This document shows, piece by piece, positions 8,352-17,460 of a stretch of DNA of 64,000 nt. The notes under the pieces are model-generated. The model searched no databases and had not been told where the DNA came from. It saw only the letters and a list, made by a program, of their open reading frames with translations. Within the stretch, counting starts at the first letter, position 1; every line of letters begins with the position of its first letter. Both the position numbers and the translations under genes were made by a program. Source of the stretch: Candidatus Acidiferrum typicum. Lineage in GTDB: Bacteria > Acidobacteriota > Terriglobia > Acidiferrales > UBA7541. The stretch spans positions 1 through 64,000 of the forward strand of contig JAOAPV010000047.1 of assembly GCA_025463055.1 (NCBI GenBank). The letters run 5' to 3'.

Positions 8352-8834
8352 TCAAGATTCCTTTTTCGGAGCGGCGCCCTGACTAGTGCCGTTCATGCCG
8401 GTACTCCCGGGCGACGGCAATTTCTTGGACATAACGATTTCCGCGCCTCCCGTCCGGCCGGGGATCACCTCGAATTCATCCATGAAGGCGCGCATAAGGA
8501 ATATACCGCGACCGGAGGTACTCAGCAGATTTTCCTCGGCGAGAGGATCAGGCACACGACTAAGGTCGAAACCCCTACCCTCGTCCAAAACATGAATGAC
8601 CATTTTTTCAGGCGTAAGGTCGAGGGCCAGATGAATCTTTTTTTCGGGGCGCTCTTCGTTGCCATAATGAAAGGCATTGATGACGCCTTCGCGCACGGAC
8701 ATCCCAATGCGGTAACAGTCGTCTTCGCCAAAGCCCGCCGCTTCCGCTACGCGGAGACACATTTCCTCGGCGAGATTCACGCTCTCGACCTGCGTCTCCA
8801 AAGTAACTTCAAGATGTTTGGAGTCTTCGGTCAT
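8352..8834 (-). CDS. RsbW-like anti-sigma factor / Ser kinase
   Basis: 160-residue GHKL-fold ATPase of the RsbW/SpoIIAB family. The N-box (REGVINAFHYGN), the G1 box (LDEGRGFD) and the G2 box (SGRGIFLMRAFMDE) are all present, so ATP binding and phosphorylation of the STAS partner downstream are expected. A Pro/Gly/Ser-rich, Lys-ended tail of about 25 residues follows the domain. It is the first gene of a two-gene unit with the antagonist. Its target sigma factor is not encoded nearby. Confidence 0.92.
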   Translation of the reverse strand: MTEDSKHLEVTLETQVESVNLAEEMCLRVAEAAGFGEDDCYRIGMSVREGVINAFHYGNEERPEKKIHLALDLTPEKMVIHVLDEGRGFDLSRVPDPLAEENLLSTSGRGIFLMRAFMDEFEVIPGRTGGAEIVMSKKLPSPGSTGMNGTSQGAAPKKES

Positions 8835-9011
8835 GCGGGGGCGTCACCAGCGCCCAATCGGCCCGGTTTGGGGCGCCTTATGGGTAACATACGTACGGAA
8901 AGCGAGTCAATGGAGCAGCCGCCCGAGACTAGCCCCCATGGTTCCTGTAGAGCTCGGTTTTTCTCTTGCGGCCGATGAGGAATGACCGGCATTTTGCCCC
9001 GGAGCCAGTAG

Positions 9012-10552
9012 CTACGCCCAGTACGAGCGGTCCAGTGTGCGGTACTGGATAGCTTCGCTGAGATGACGAGGCTCGATGTTTTCGGCTGCATCCAGATCGG
9101 CAATCGTGCGCGCAACCTTTAAGATGCGGTCGTGGGCTCGCGCGGATAGCCCCAACCGGGTGATTGCGTTTTCCAGCAATTTTTCTCCGTCTGCCGAAAT
9201 CGCGCAGTACTTGCGGATCATCTTTGGCAGCATCTGCGCATTCGAGTATGTCTTTTTGTCGGAGTGATAGCGCTCGGTCTGCCGACTGCGCGCGTCAATT
9301 ACCCGCTGGCGGACCGCCGCGGAATCTTCCGAAGAAGAAGGCCCGCGCAGCTCTTTATATTTCACGGCGGGCACCTCAATCTGGATGTCGATCCGGTCGA
9401 GCAGCGGTCCTGAAATCTTCGAGACATATCGCTGAATCATGGGCGGAGTGCAATGGCACTCACGCGTAGGGTCGCCAAAATACCCGCAGGGGCACGGGTT
9501 CATCGCGGCAGCCAGCATGAAGCGGGAAGGAAACGTCACGGAAACCGCGGCACGCGCTATCGTCACGGAACCGTCTTCGAGGGGCTGCCGCATTACTTCG
9601 AGTACATTGCGCTGAAACTCCGGCAACTCATCCAGGAACAGCACGCCGTTATTCCAAGGGAAACCTCGCCCGGCCTCGGCACGGCCCCGCCGCCGATGAG
9701 CCCGGCGTCGCTGATGGTATGGTGTGGCGAACGGAACGGCCGCGTACCCACTAAGCCGCGGGCATCCTCCAGAACTCCAGCGACGCTGTGAATCCGCGTC
9801 GTTTCGATGGCCTCATCGAGAGACATGGGCGGCAAGATTGTGGGGATGCGCTTCGCGAGCATGGTCTTACCCGCTCCCGGTGGTCCGATGAACAGGATGT
9901 TGTGACCACCTGCACAGGCGACTTCCAGGGCGCGCTTTGCCGCTTGTTGTCCGTGAACGTCACGCAAATCGACCGCGTATTGTGCTGCTTCGGTGAGCAA
10001 CTGGCGCGCATCGACCCGCACCGGCTGGAACGATTCCGGCGAGTTCACTAAATCCACCGCCTGCGGCAGTGACTTCAGCCCGAAGACGTCGATGCCTTCC
10101 ACAACCGCCGCTTCGCGCGCATTTGCTTCCGGAACAGCCACCGATTTCAGGCCGACTTCGCGTGCCGCGAGTGCCGCCGACAACGCTCCTCGCACAGGGC
10201 GCACGCTACCGTCCAGCGAGAGCTCGCCCAGGAACATGCATTTATCCAGCATCTTGCCGAAGAACTGCCCCATGCACCCGGTCAAGCCCAGAGCCATTGG
10301 CAAATCGAAAGCGGACCCTTCCTTGCGGACATCGGCGGGCGCCAGGTTGATTGTTACGCCCTGCCCATGCGGAAACTCGAAGCCGCAGTTCCTCAGCGCG
10401 GACTTGATGCGCTCGCGGCTTTCTTTGACGGCGTTATCGGGCAGCCCGACCACGTTGAAATCAGTCATGCGCGCCGAGCCGACGTCCACCTCGACTTCAA
10501 CCAGGTAGGCGTCGATGCCGTACACAGAAGCGCTGAGTGTCTTGAAGAGCAT
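9012..10552 (-). pseudogene. comM: YifB/ComM family Mg-chelatase-like ATPase, frameshifted
   Basis: AAA+ helicase-like protein; ComM promotes branch migration during natural transformation. The first frame starts MLFKTLSASVYGIDAYLVEVEVDV-like at 10552 (an upstream in-frame start at 10600 adds residues not found in the family) and includes Walker A GPPGAGKTMLAKR. Near 9650 the frame is lost: after GEVSLG the sequence continues out of frame, while the next frame resumes [15 protein letters not shown] and runs through [12 protein letters not shown], arginine finger and sensor regions to 9012. A single missing base explains it: total length 1541 nt is one short of a multiple of three, about 513 codons, normal for the family. 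Real inactivation or a sequencing error cannot be told apart here. Confidence 0.9.
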
Positions 10553-10740
10553 AGAGAGGGAGAGCGAGAAATGTAGGGCGCAGCATAAACCAATGCGCAA
10601 CTATACGCCAGAGGTAACAATTGAAACGTAGTGCGCTATCACACGGACCAGCCCCGGCGTTCTTTACAGTGGCTGACATACACACGTAATATTGGGCTTA
10701 CCGGCACTCTGCACAAGCTCCTTCCGGCATGAGGTTGGCT

Positions 10741-11307
10741 ATGATTGGCTGGATTATTTTGATCGCGCTGGTCCTGATCATTATTTTCTTGATCGGAATG
10801 TACAACAGCCTGGTGCGCCTGAAGGTCACCTGCGACAACGCCTGGGCGGACATCGATGTGCAGCTCAAGCGACGCTACGACCTAATCCCGAATTTAGTCG
10901 AAACCGTCAAAGGCTACGCAGGACATGAGAAGGGCACACTCGAGGCGGTAATCAACGCACGCAATCGCGCCATGACCGCGACCAGCCCCGGCGACAAGGC
11001 ACAAGCGGAGAACATGCTTTCCGGCGCTCTGAAGAGCTTGTTTGCGCTTTCGGAAGCGTATCCGCAACTTCGGGCCATCGAGAGTTTCACGTCGCTCCAA
11101 GCTTCGCTTACCCAAATCGAGGACACCGTCCAGAACGCCCGACGCTATTACAACGCCGTAGTCCGCGACTTGAACACAAAAATCCAGCAGTTTCCCACAA
11201 ATATCTTGGCGAACATGCTGGGATTCAAACCGCGTGAATTCTTTGAAGTCTCCGCTGCCACCGAGCGCGAAGCTCCCAAAGTCAGCTTCAGCGCGCCCAC
11301 GGCATGA
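10741..11307 (+). CDS. lemA: LemA family membrane protein
   Basis: 188-residue inner-membrane protein with one N-terminal transmembrane helix (IILIALVLIIIFLIGMYN) and a long helical-bundle domain. Family hallmarks are present: CDNAWADIDVQLKRRYDLIPNLVETVKGY, the ENMLSGALKSLFALSEAYP block, and RRYYNAVVRDLN with NILANMLGF near the end. ATG at 10741 has GAGG 6 nt upstream; a further in-frame ATG lies at 10729. Function of LemA is not defined. It is followed after 19 nt by a DUF2207 gene, a common pairing. Confidence 0.95.
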   Translation: MIGWIILIALVLIIIFLIGMYNSLVRLKVTCDNAWADIDVQLKRRYDLIPNLVETVKGYAGHEKGTLEAVINARNRAMTATSPGDKAQAENMLSGALKSLFALSEAYPQLRAIESFTSLQASLTQIEDTVQNARRYYNAVVRDLNTKIQQFPTNILANMLGFKPREFFEVSAATEREAPKVSFSAPTA

Positions 11308-11326
11308 CGCCGGAGTCGCACACCGC

Positions 11327-13081
11327 ATGATGCGCGTGCGATGTTCAATCATCCGGCTGCTTCTGCTGATTGTTGCAACTTCCGCCTGCTTCTTTCCAAC
11401 AGCCTCGGCTCTCAGCACCCGTGAGCTGCGCATCGAAAATTTCCATTCGGAAATCATCGTCATGCCGGACGCCTCGATCGACGTCACGGAAACCATTCAG
11501 GCGCATTTCATCGGTGGACCTTGGCATGGCCTTTACCGATCAATCCCGGTGGAATACGTAACGCCGCAGGGGCTCAATTACTCGCTGTTCCTAGACGTGA
11601 AGCGCGTAGCGGACGGTAGCGGACGTGCCCTGAGATACGAAAGTAGCCGCGAACGTCATTACCGCAAGCTCAAGATATATGTTCCGGACGCTGACAACTC
11701 GACGCACAACATTTCCATTGAATATACGGTTTCCGATGCGATTCGCTTTTTCGACGACCACGATGAGCTCTACTGGAATGTCACCGGCGATGAGTGGGAC
11801 ATTCCCATTCAGGCCGCCAGCGCACGCATCATCCTTCCTGAAGGGACCACGAATATTCGTGCCAATGTGTTCACCGGCGCCTACCGCTCCCGGGCCCAAA
11901 ATGCCGACGTGGACGTAGCCGGAAACGGCGTCGAGGTCCGCACGCACGAGCCTCTCCGCCTCCATGAAGGACTGACCGTCGCTGTAGCTTTCGACAAAGG
12001 GTTCGTTCACGAGCCAACAGCGGCGAGTAAAGCTATCCTGTTTTTCCGCAGCAACTGGCCGCTCGGCATTCCCTTCGCCGCATTTCTGGTGATGTTCTAT
12101 CTGTGGTGGACCCGTGGCCGCGACCCGCGCCTTCGGCCGATCGCCGCGCAATATGAGCCCCCGGACCAACTCACTCCCGGCGAAGCCGGCACGCTGGTCG
12201 ACAATTCCGCCGACATGCGCGACATCACCGCGTCCATCGTCGACCTCGCCGTTCGCGGCTACATCGTTATCGAGGAGCATCAAAAAGATCGCATGCTTGG
12301 GCTGATGCACGACAAGGATTACAACTTCATCGTGCAGAGGGACCGCGGGACCTGGGCGACGCTCAAGCCGCATGAGCAATCGTTACTTGAGGGCCTGTTT
12401 ACCACCGGAACCGTAGGCGAATCTGTGTCCATGTCCAGCCTGGAAAATCATTTCTACACAAATTTGCCGGAAATTAAGAACGAAATCTTCTCCTCGCTCG
12501 TGACGCACGGGTATTACAGCCGGCGGCCCGATAGCGTCCGTTCTGCATACATCGGTGCCGGCGTGGTCATTGGTTTCCTGATTGCATTTGGCGGCGCAAA
12601 AATCGCGTCGACCCAGGGCACGGCTCCGCTCACGTTCATCATCGCCGGGCTCGCCACAGGTCTTGTCATCTGCGCCTTTGGGTGGTTCATGCCTGCGCAC
12701 ACCGAACAGGGAACACGAGCACTGGAAGGCGTATTGGGCTTCGAAGATTTTCTCGTCCACGTCGAATCGGATCGCTTCAATCGCATGATCAAGACGCCTG
12801 AAATGTTTGAGAAATTTTTGCCTTTTGCGATGGCGCTCGGTGTGGAGAAAAACTGGAGCCGCGCTTTCCAGGGAATTATGACCCAGCCGCCGCAATGGTT
12901 TCGCGGCTCCTCCTATGGCCCGAACTTCTATCCGATGACGTTCACCAACGATCTTGGCTATATGTCCTCCCGGGCCAGTAGCGTGATGACTTCCGCGCCG
13001 CGTAGCTCGGGCGGCTCAGGATTCTCTGGTGGAGGAAGTTCCGGAGGGGGATTCGGCGGAGGCGGAGGCGGCGGTTTCTGA
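11327..13081 (+). CDS. DUF2207 (YciQ-like) membrane protein
   Basis: About 584 residues. A signal peptide (RLLLLIVATSACFFPTASA) is followed by an extracytoplasmic DUF2207 domain with the characteristic GGPWHGLYRSIPV, DELYWNVTGDEWDIPI and ARIILPEG. One membrane helix near residue 240 (GIPFAAFLVMFYLWW) ends in the family motif TRGRDPRL, then a winged-helix-like cytoplasmic part (ITASIVDLAVRGYIVIEE), two more membrane helices, and a Gly/Ser-rich tail ending in GGGGGGGF. ATG at 11327 is chosen because it begins right before the signal peptide; GGAG lies 11 nt upstream. It forms an operon with lemA. Confidence 0.93.
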   Translation: MMRVRCSIIRLLLLIVATSACFFPTASALSTRELRIENFHSEIIVMPDASIDVTETIQAHFIGGPWHGLYRSIPVEYVTPQGLNYSLFLDVKRVADGSGRALRYESSRERHYRKLKIYVPDADNSTHNISIEYTVSDAIRFFDDHDELYWNVTGDEWDIPIQAASARIILPEGTTNIRANVFTGAYRSRAQNADVDVAGNGVEVRTHEPLRLHEGLTVAVAFDKGFVHEPTAASKAILFFRSNWPLGIPFAAFLVMFYLWWTRGRDPRLRPIAAQYEPPDQLTPGEAGTLVDNSADMRDITASIVDLAVRGYIVIEEHQKDRMLGLMHDKDYNFIVQRDRGTWATLKPHEQSLLEGLFTTGTVGESVSMSSLENHFYTNLPEIKNEIFSSLVTHGYYSRRPDSVRSAYIGAGVVIGFLIAFGGAKIASTQGTAPLTFIIAGLATGLVICAFGWFMPAHTEQGTRALEGVLGFEDFLVHVESDRFNRMIKTPEMFEKFLPFAMALGVEKNWSRAFQGIMTQPPQWFRGSSYGPNFYPMTFTNDLGYMSSRASSVMTSAPRSSGGSGFSGGGSSGGGFGGGGGGGF

Positions 13082-13111
13082 TAAATTTCTGTTAGTCGGC
13101 AGCGAGCAGCT

Positions 13112-14875
13112 TCAAGGCCCTGAGTGACCCGGATGCTCGATTTGCGAGGCGAACCCATAAAGCTTCAGCACATCTTGTAGCGCTACAATCCCCTCCAATT
13201 TGTGCACGTCAGCACGGCTGACCACCGGCAGCTCGTCTAAGCCGGCTGCGCCCATCCGTTCCAGCGCCACGGTTAACGACTGGTCGGAATGTAAATGGGG
13301 AAACTCCTGGCCTGCGATCAAATCCGTCAGAGTCGCGCCCGAGAGTCCGTCGGCCACAGCCTTCTCTAACGCGGCTAGCGTAACGATTCCGGCTATACCC
13401 TTTTCATTGCTCACCGGTAAGGCGTTCAGTGCGCTCGCGCGAGCTTTTTCGCACGCGTCTTGCATCGTCATTTCCACCCTCAGTATTTCCGTCGCCGGGC
13501 GCATGGCTTGAAACACGCGCCGTTGCCCTGAGCTGATGCGGGACTCCGCAGTCGGCAAGTGAATTCCATCCTGATAGGCCAGGACTTCATAGATAGGCTG
13601 GGGCTGCAAGCGCGATGAAATGAAAAAGCTAACCAGATTGGAAATCATTAGTGGAACGATCACCGCGTAGTCTCGGGTGATTTCAAAGATCATCACCACA
13701 GAGGTCATCGGGGCGCGCACGATCCCGGCGAAAGCAGTACCCATGCCAACGAGCGCATACGCCCCTGCGTTGGCCACGTGCCCCGGAAAATAGCTGTGCG
13801 CGATGCCTCCAATCGTTCCACCGAGCATCGCTCCGAGAAACAGCGCTGGCCCGAAAATTCCGCCCGCGTTTCCGGATGCATAGCTGATCACAACGGCAAA
13901 CAGCTTCAGCACCAAAAGCAATACCATTAATCTGAGGGCCATTCCTCCATTCAGCACCTGCCCGACGTAGCTGTAACCCACGCCCAAAATCTGAGGTACG
14001 AACCAGCCCATGATGCCGACCGCTACTCCGCCGATGGCTGGCTGGAACCACATTGTCTTTCGCGGCAGCCGCAAAAAGCGCTCGCGCAGCTTGAGCAGCA
14101 ACTTCGTAAACGCTACGGAGAGCAAACCTCCGAGCAATCCCAGCACTGCATAGATAAGGAACTCCGCCGGACTGACCAACTGATATTGCGGAACCTTGAA
14201 CAGCGGATCGTTACCCAAAAGCAATCGCAACATGGCCCACGAAGTCGCGGAAGCCAGGACCACGGAGCCCAGCACCGGAGCATGCAGATCTCCGACAACT
14301 TCTTCTAACGCAAATAGCACTGCCGCGAGCGGCGTGTTGAAGGCGGCGGCAATTGCGGCTGCCGCGCCCACCGGGATTAGCGACTTTACCTTTTCAGGGC
14401 TGAGTCCGAGCCAGCGTCCAAGTATTGAAGCGATGCCAGCGCCGACTTGCACCGAGGGACCTTCGCGGCCGAGGGGAATGCCGCTGGCAAGCGTTGCCGA
14501 GGTGCAGAAGAACTTTCCCAGGACCGTGCGAAGGGAAATAAATCCCCCGCGTGCAAACAATGCTGCTTTCGTTTGTGGCACGCCGCTGCCGCGCGCGTCA
14601 GGAAAATATTTGTACAGCAGAAAGCCCATCGATAGCGATCCAACTATAGGAACAAACAGCCGTCGCCACGCCGGAGCCACGGTCGCGTCGATCCGGGCGC
14701 CAAATCGCTCGGTTAAAACGATGAAGGCTACGACGGTCATGCCGACGAGAGCGCCGATCAACAGCGTCACCAGCAGAAACACTTGCTCCTCGCGGTGTTT
14801 CACCAGTGCTGCCCATCGTTGCGATGGCGTCCACCACCGTCCTTCGTTCTTTTGCTCCTTGGCTTCTGAAATCAT
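13112..14875 (-). CDS. ClC-family chloride channel/antiporter with CBS pair
   Basis: About 587-residue inner-membrane ClC protein. Selectivity-filter motifs are all visible: GSGVPQ, GREGP with the gating glutamate, and GGIFGPAL. A Glu pair in LFALEEV corresponds to the internal proton glutamate region, so H+/Cl- exchange is more likely than a plain channel (inference). Two C-terminal CBS domains follow (starting near PATEILRVEMTM and LIAGQEFPHLHS), suggesting nucleotide or ionic regulation. ATG at 14875 begins a normal cytoplasmic N-terminus; the in-frame start at 14953 adds an unlikely extension. A MarR gene lies upstream on the same strand. Confidence 0.93.
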   Translation of the reverse strand: MISEAKEQKNEGRWWTPSQRWAALVKHREEQVFLLVTLLIGALVGMTVVAFIVLTERFGARIDATVAPAWRRLFVPIVGSLSMGFLLYKYFPDARGSGVPQTKAALFARGGFISLRTVLGKFFCTSATLASGIPLGREGPSVQVGAGIASILGRWLGLSPEKVKSLIPVGAAAAIAAAFNTPLAAVLFALEEVVGDLHAPVLGSVVLASATSWAMLRLLLGNDPLFKVPQYQLVSPAEFLIYAVLGLLGGLLSVAFTKLLLKLRERFLRLPRKTMWFQPAIGGVAVGIMGWFVPQILGVGYSYVGQVLNGGMALRLMVLLLVLKLFAVVISYASGNAGGIFGPALFLGAMLGGTIGGIAHSYFPGHVANAGAYALVGMGTAFAGIVRAPMTSVVMIFEITRDYAVIVPLMISNLVSFFISSRLQPQPIYEVLAYQDGIHLPTAESRISSGQRRVFQAMRPATEILRVEMTMQDACEKARASALNALPVSNEKGIAGIVTLAALEKAVADGLSGATLTDLIAGQEFPHLHSDQSLTVALERMGAAGLDELPVVSRADVHKLEGIVALQDVLKLYGFASQIEHPGHSGP

Positions 14876-14990
14876 GAGTTTTCTTTGATTTGTCCGCGCC
14901 GTTTGGATGACGATCACCAAATCGATAAGCGCACCGCGGCAGGTGCTCGACACGAATTGTTAACTTTTCATGCGCCGGTGGCACCCTTTA

Positions 14991-15494
14991 TTACCGTACC
15001 TCTTGTTTTGCCTTCGGCGCCCTGCGCTTACGACCCACCTTTTCTCGATTGAACGAAACCTTCTTGGGTGTTGATTGCGGCGCCTTTTCCAGCAACTGAT
15101 CGATCGCGTGGACAAGCGCATGCCCGTTCGACCGCAATTCACCGATGCGATGCCGCGCGACCTGCTCCAGCAGTCGCTCCCCGCGCGGAAGCAACGACAC
15201 CATCACGCGCCGGCGGTCGTCGCGCCCACGAGAGCGCCGCACGTAACCGTGCATCTCCAGGCGGTCGATCAACTCCACAGTGCTGTGATGTTTCAGGACG
15301 AGCCGCTCCGCGAGGGTCTGAATCGTCGCGTCTACGCCCGCCGGCAATCCTCGGATCGCAAGCAAGAGCAGGTACTGCTGCGGCTCTAGCCCGGCCGCCT
15401 GAGCCACCGCATCTCCTTCCCGAAGGAAATGGCGGATGCGGTAGCGCAGTTCCGCCAAAGCCCGGTACTCGTCGGTGGTAATCTCGGTCGCCAT
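14991..15494 (-). CDS. MarR family transcriptional regulator
   Basis: 167-residue winged-helix repressor. The domain runs from a helical dimer segment through TIQTLAERLVLKHHSTVELIDRL (recognition helix) to the wing GYVRRSRGRDDRRRVMV, whose basic DDRR motif is typical of MarR wings. A Lys/Arg-rich tail of about 30 residues (PKKVSFN, GRKRRAPKAK) extends beyond the fold. It is 115 nt upstream of the ClC gene on the same strand and may control it. A palindrome just upstream of its start codon is a likely autoregulatory operator. Confidence 0.92.
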   Translation of the reverse strand: MATEITTDEYRALAELRYRIRHFLREGDAVAQAAGLEPQQYLLLLAIRGLPAGVDATIQTLAERLVLKHHSTVELIDRLEMHGYVRRSRGRDDRRRVMVSLLPRGERLLEQVARHRIGELRSNGHALVHAIDQLLEKAPQSTPKKVSFNREKVGRKRRAPKAKQEVR

Positions 15495-15504
15495 AGCTCT
15501 AGTA

Positions 15505-15519
15505 TATCGTATTGCGATA
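15505..15519. promoter_or_regulatory. Candidate MarR operator palindrome
   Basis: TATCG-N5-CGATA inverted repeat, 10 nt upstream of the MarR start codon. Size and position fit an autoregulatory MarR operator; binding is inferred. Confidence 0.45.
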
Positions 15520-15592
15520 CAGTTGGGCTCTCCTTAGCCCGCCTCAGCGTTCCAGTAATCAACGCGTGGATTCCTGTATTGTGGTGCGGCGA

Positions 15593-16441
15593 ATGACACG
15601 AGATCCTCAGCTCCCGGGCTTCCGCTCAGGCTCCCGGCTGCTCGCCGCGCTTGCGCTAGCTGCTGGTGGTTGCGCGGGTGTGCACGACACAGACATGGCG
15701 AGGCTCTTTCCTGCGATAGGAATTCCCGAGAAAATCGATCAAATCCCGATTTTGAGCGCGAAATTAGTCCGGGCGTATCCTCATGACCCTCACGCCTTTA
15801 CGCAAGGATTGGAGTATTACGGCGGGTACCTTTACGAAAGCACCGGGATCGCTGGCCAATCGACTCTACGTAAGGTCGCGCTAGCGACCGGACAAGTGAT
15901 CCAGAAAATTACTCTTCCGCGGCAATACTTCGGCGAGGGACTGACAATTTTTCACGGAAAGATCTACCAGCTAACGTGGCTCTCGAAAAACGGGTTTATC
16001 TATGACCTTCACAGCTTCCGGCAAATTGGGGAATTCCCTTACGAGACCGAAGGGTGGGGCTTCACGCACGACGACAAGTCGCTGATCATGAGTGACGGCA
16101 CGAACAAAATCCGGTACATCGATCCGGTTTCGTTTGCCGTGACGCGCACGCTTGAAGTGTACGCGGGAGGCGAGGGGGTCGCGAATTTGAACGAGCTGGA
16201 GTACGTCAAGGGCGAAATCTTCGCCAACATTTGGCACTCCACTCGGATCGCTCGTGTCGATGCGCGCTCTGGACAGGTGCTCGCGTGGATTGATCTCACT
16301 TCAATCGTCGCGAAGGAGCAGCACGGCGAGGAAGCCGTATTGAATGGAATCGCGTACGACAAAGCCGGAGACAGGTTTTTCGTCACGGGTAAGAACTGGT
16401 CGAAGTTGTTTGAGATCAAGGTGGAAGGACGTGCCCGTTAG
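15593..16441 (+). CDS. Glutaminyl-peptide cyclotransferase (plant type)
   Basis: About 282 residues, a five-bladed propeller glutaminyl cyclase (COG3823 type) that converts N-terminal Gln to pyroglutamate on exported proteins. Family signatures are HDPHAFTQGLEYY, ESTGIAGQSTLRKV, EGWGFTHDDKSLIMSDGT, LNELEYVKGEIFANIW and GEEAVLNGIAYD. The N-terminus has a hydrophobic stretch ending in GGC, so it is probably exported and possibly a lipoprotein, though the lipobox is imperfect. ATG at 15593 is preferred; an in-frame ATG 81 nt upstream would bury the signal. It is convergent with the GNAT gene. Confidence 0.93.
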   Translation: MTRDPQLPGFRSGSRLLAALALAAGGCAGVHDTDMARLFPAIGIPEKIDQIPILSAKLVRAYPHDPHAFTQGLEYYGGYLYESTGIAGQSTLRKVALATGQVIQKITLPRQYFGEGLTIFHGKIYQLTWLSKNGFIYDLHSFRQIGEFPYETEGWGFTHDDKSLIMSDGTNKIRYIDPVSFAVTRTLEVYAGGEGVANLNELEYVKGEIFANIWHSTRIARVDARSGQVLAWIDLTSIVAKEQHGEEAVLNGIAYDKAGDRFFVTGKNWSKLFEIKVEGRAR

Positions 16442-16485
16442 AGATAATCGATTTATGCCTGTTCTGTTCTCTGGTGAAGGCTGAA

Positions 16486-16938
16486 TTAGAGCGGTTTGCG
16501 AAACGCCTTCTGGGTCTTGTAGTGCTCGTATCCGTGCACTTTGTAAAATTTGTGGGCCCGCTCGCGAATTATGTTCGACCGCACATTCATTCCCTTGCAG
16601 CCGCGCCTTTGCGCCCACTCTTCGGCAGCTTTCAGCAGCTTCGCGCCGGCGCCGGCGCTCCGCTGCCCCTCGGCAACGATCAACCCGTTCACTTCCGCTC
16701 GGGTATCGCTCTCCAACAAATGCGACATGCTGACATGAACCCAGCCAATTATGCCGGTACCGCTGTCCTGAGACTCCGCGACAAACACCGCGTGTCTCGT
16801 AGCGGGTGTAAGCTGCCGTAACCTCGCGGCAATCTGCTCCGGCGAAGCCGGATAACCCAGTTCTCCGGAGAGCTGGGCGATACGCTCAGCATCGCCGCGC
16901 CGGGCCTTGCGAATTCTTACGCTCGGGCGATCCGGCAT
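16486..16938 (-). CDS. GNAT family N-acetyltransferase
   Basis: 150-residue GCN5-related acetyltransferase. Motif A for acetyl-CoA binding is seen as EVNGLIVAEGQRSAGAGAKLL, followed by AQRRGCKGMNV and the C-terminal FYKVHGYEHYKTQKAF with the conserved aromatic residues. Substrate cannot be deduced. It starts 9 nt after the stop of dtd, so the two are one transcript. Confidence 0.92.
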   Translation of the reverse strand: MPDRPSVRIRKARRGDAERIAQLSGELGYPASPEQIAARLRQLTPATRHAVFVAESQDSGTGIIGWVHVSMSHLLESDTRAEVNGLIVAEGQRSAGAGAKLLKAAEEWAQRRGCKGMNVRSNIIRERAHKFYKVHGYEHYKTQKAFRKPL

Positions 16939-16947
16939 GCGACGTCT

Positions 16948-17397
16948 TTAAAACTGCTTATCAGAATCGAGCAGAATAGTAACGGGGCCTTCATTGACCA
17001 GCTCCACCGACATCATCGCTTGAAAAATTCCCGTAGCCACGGTGACGCCAAGACCGCGCAACGCTTTATTGAATTCTTCATACAGTGCCGCGGCTTGCTC
17101 CGGCGGCGCCGCGGAAATAAAGCTAGGCCGACGCTGCCCGCGCGCATCACCATACAGCGTGAATTGCGAAACCACCAGCGCCGCGCCCTTTATGTCGAGC
17201 AGCGAACGATTCATTTTCCCTTGTTCATCCTCGAAAATGCGTAGGTTCGCGACCTTTTCCGCCAGTGATGCCGCCACCGTAGGAGAGTCTTCCCGGCCTA
17301 CGCCAAGCAAGACCATCAACCCGGCGCCGATTTCACCGGTGGCCTGCTCCTTAACGGTTACACGCGCTCGACTTACCCTCTGGACTACGGCTCGCAT
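16948..17397 (-). CDS. dtd: D-aminoacyl-tRNA deacylase
   Basis: About 149 residues. Hydrolyses D-amino acids (and mischarged Gly) from tRNA. It carries both active-site signatures, SQFTLYGD and the NEGPVTI cross-subunit motif, plus the N-terminal [13 protein letters not shown]. The ATG at 17397 gives the exact family N-terminus and is preferred over an ATG 12 nt upstream. It is co-transcribed with the GNAT gene downstream. Confidence 0.97.
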   Translation of the reverse strand: MRAVVQRVSRARVTVKEQATGEIGAGLMVLLGVGREDSPTVAASLAEKVANLRIFEDEQGKMNRSLLDIKGAALVVSQFTLYGDARGQRRPSFISAAPPEQAAALYEEFNKALRGLGVTVATGIFQAMMSVELVNEGPVTILLDSDKQF

Positions 17398-17460
17398 AAA
17401 GTTGTTCAAATCGACTACTTTAAAATACGTACTATCAGACGCGGCCTTTCGCGTCGATAT

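Noticed and set aside
14196-14888. Plus-strand frame of 230 codons inside the ClC gene
   Set aside because: Antisense to well-conserved ClC membrane helices; no signal or domain; Ala/Thr/Arg-rich as expected for a shadow.
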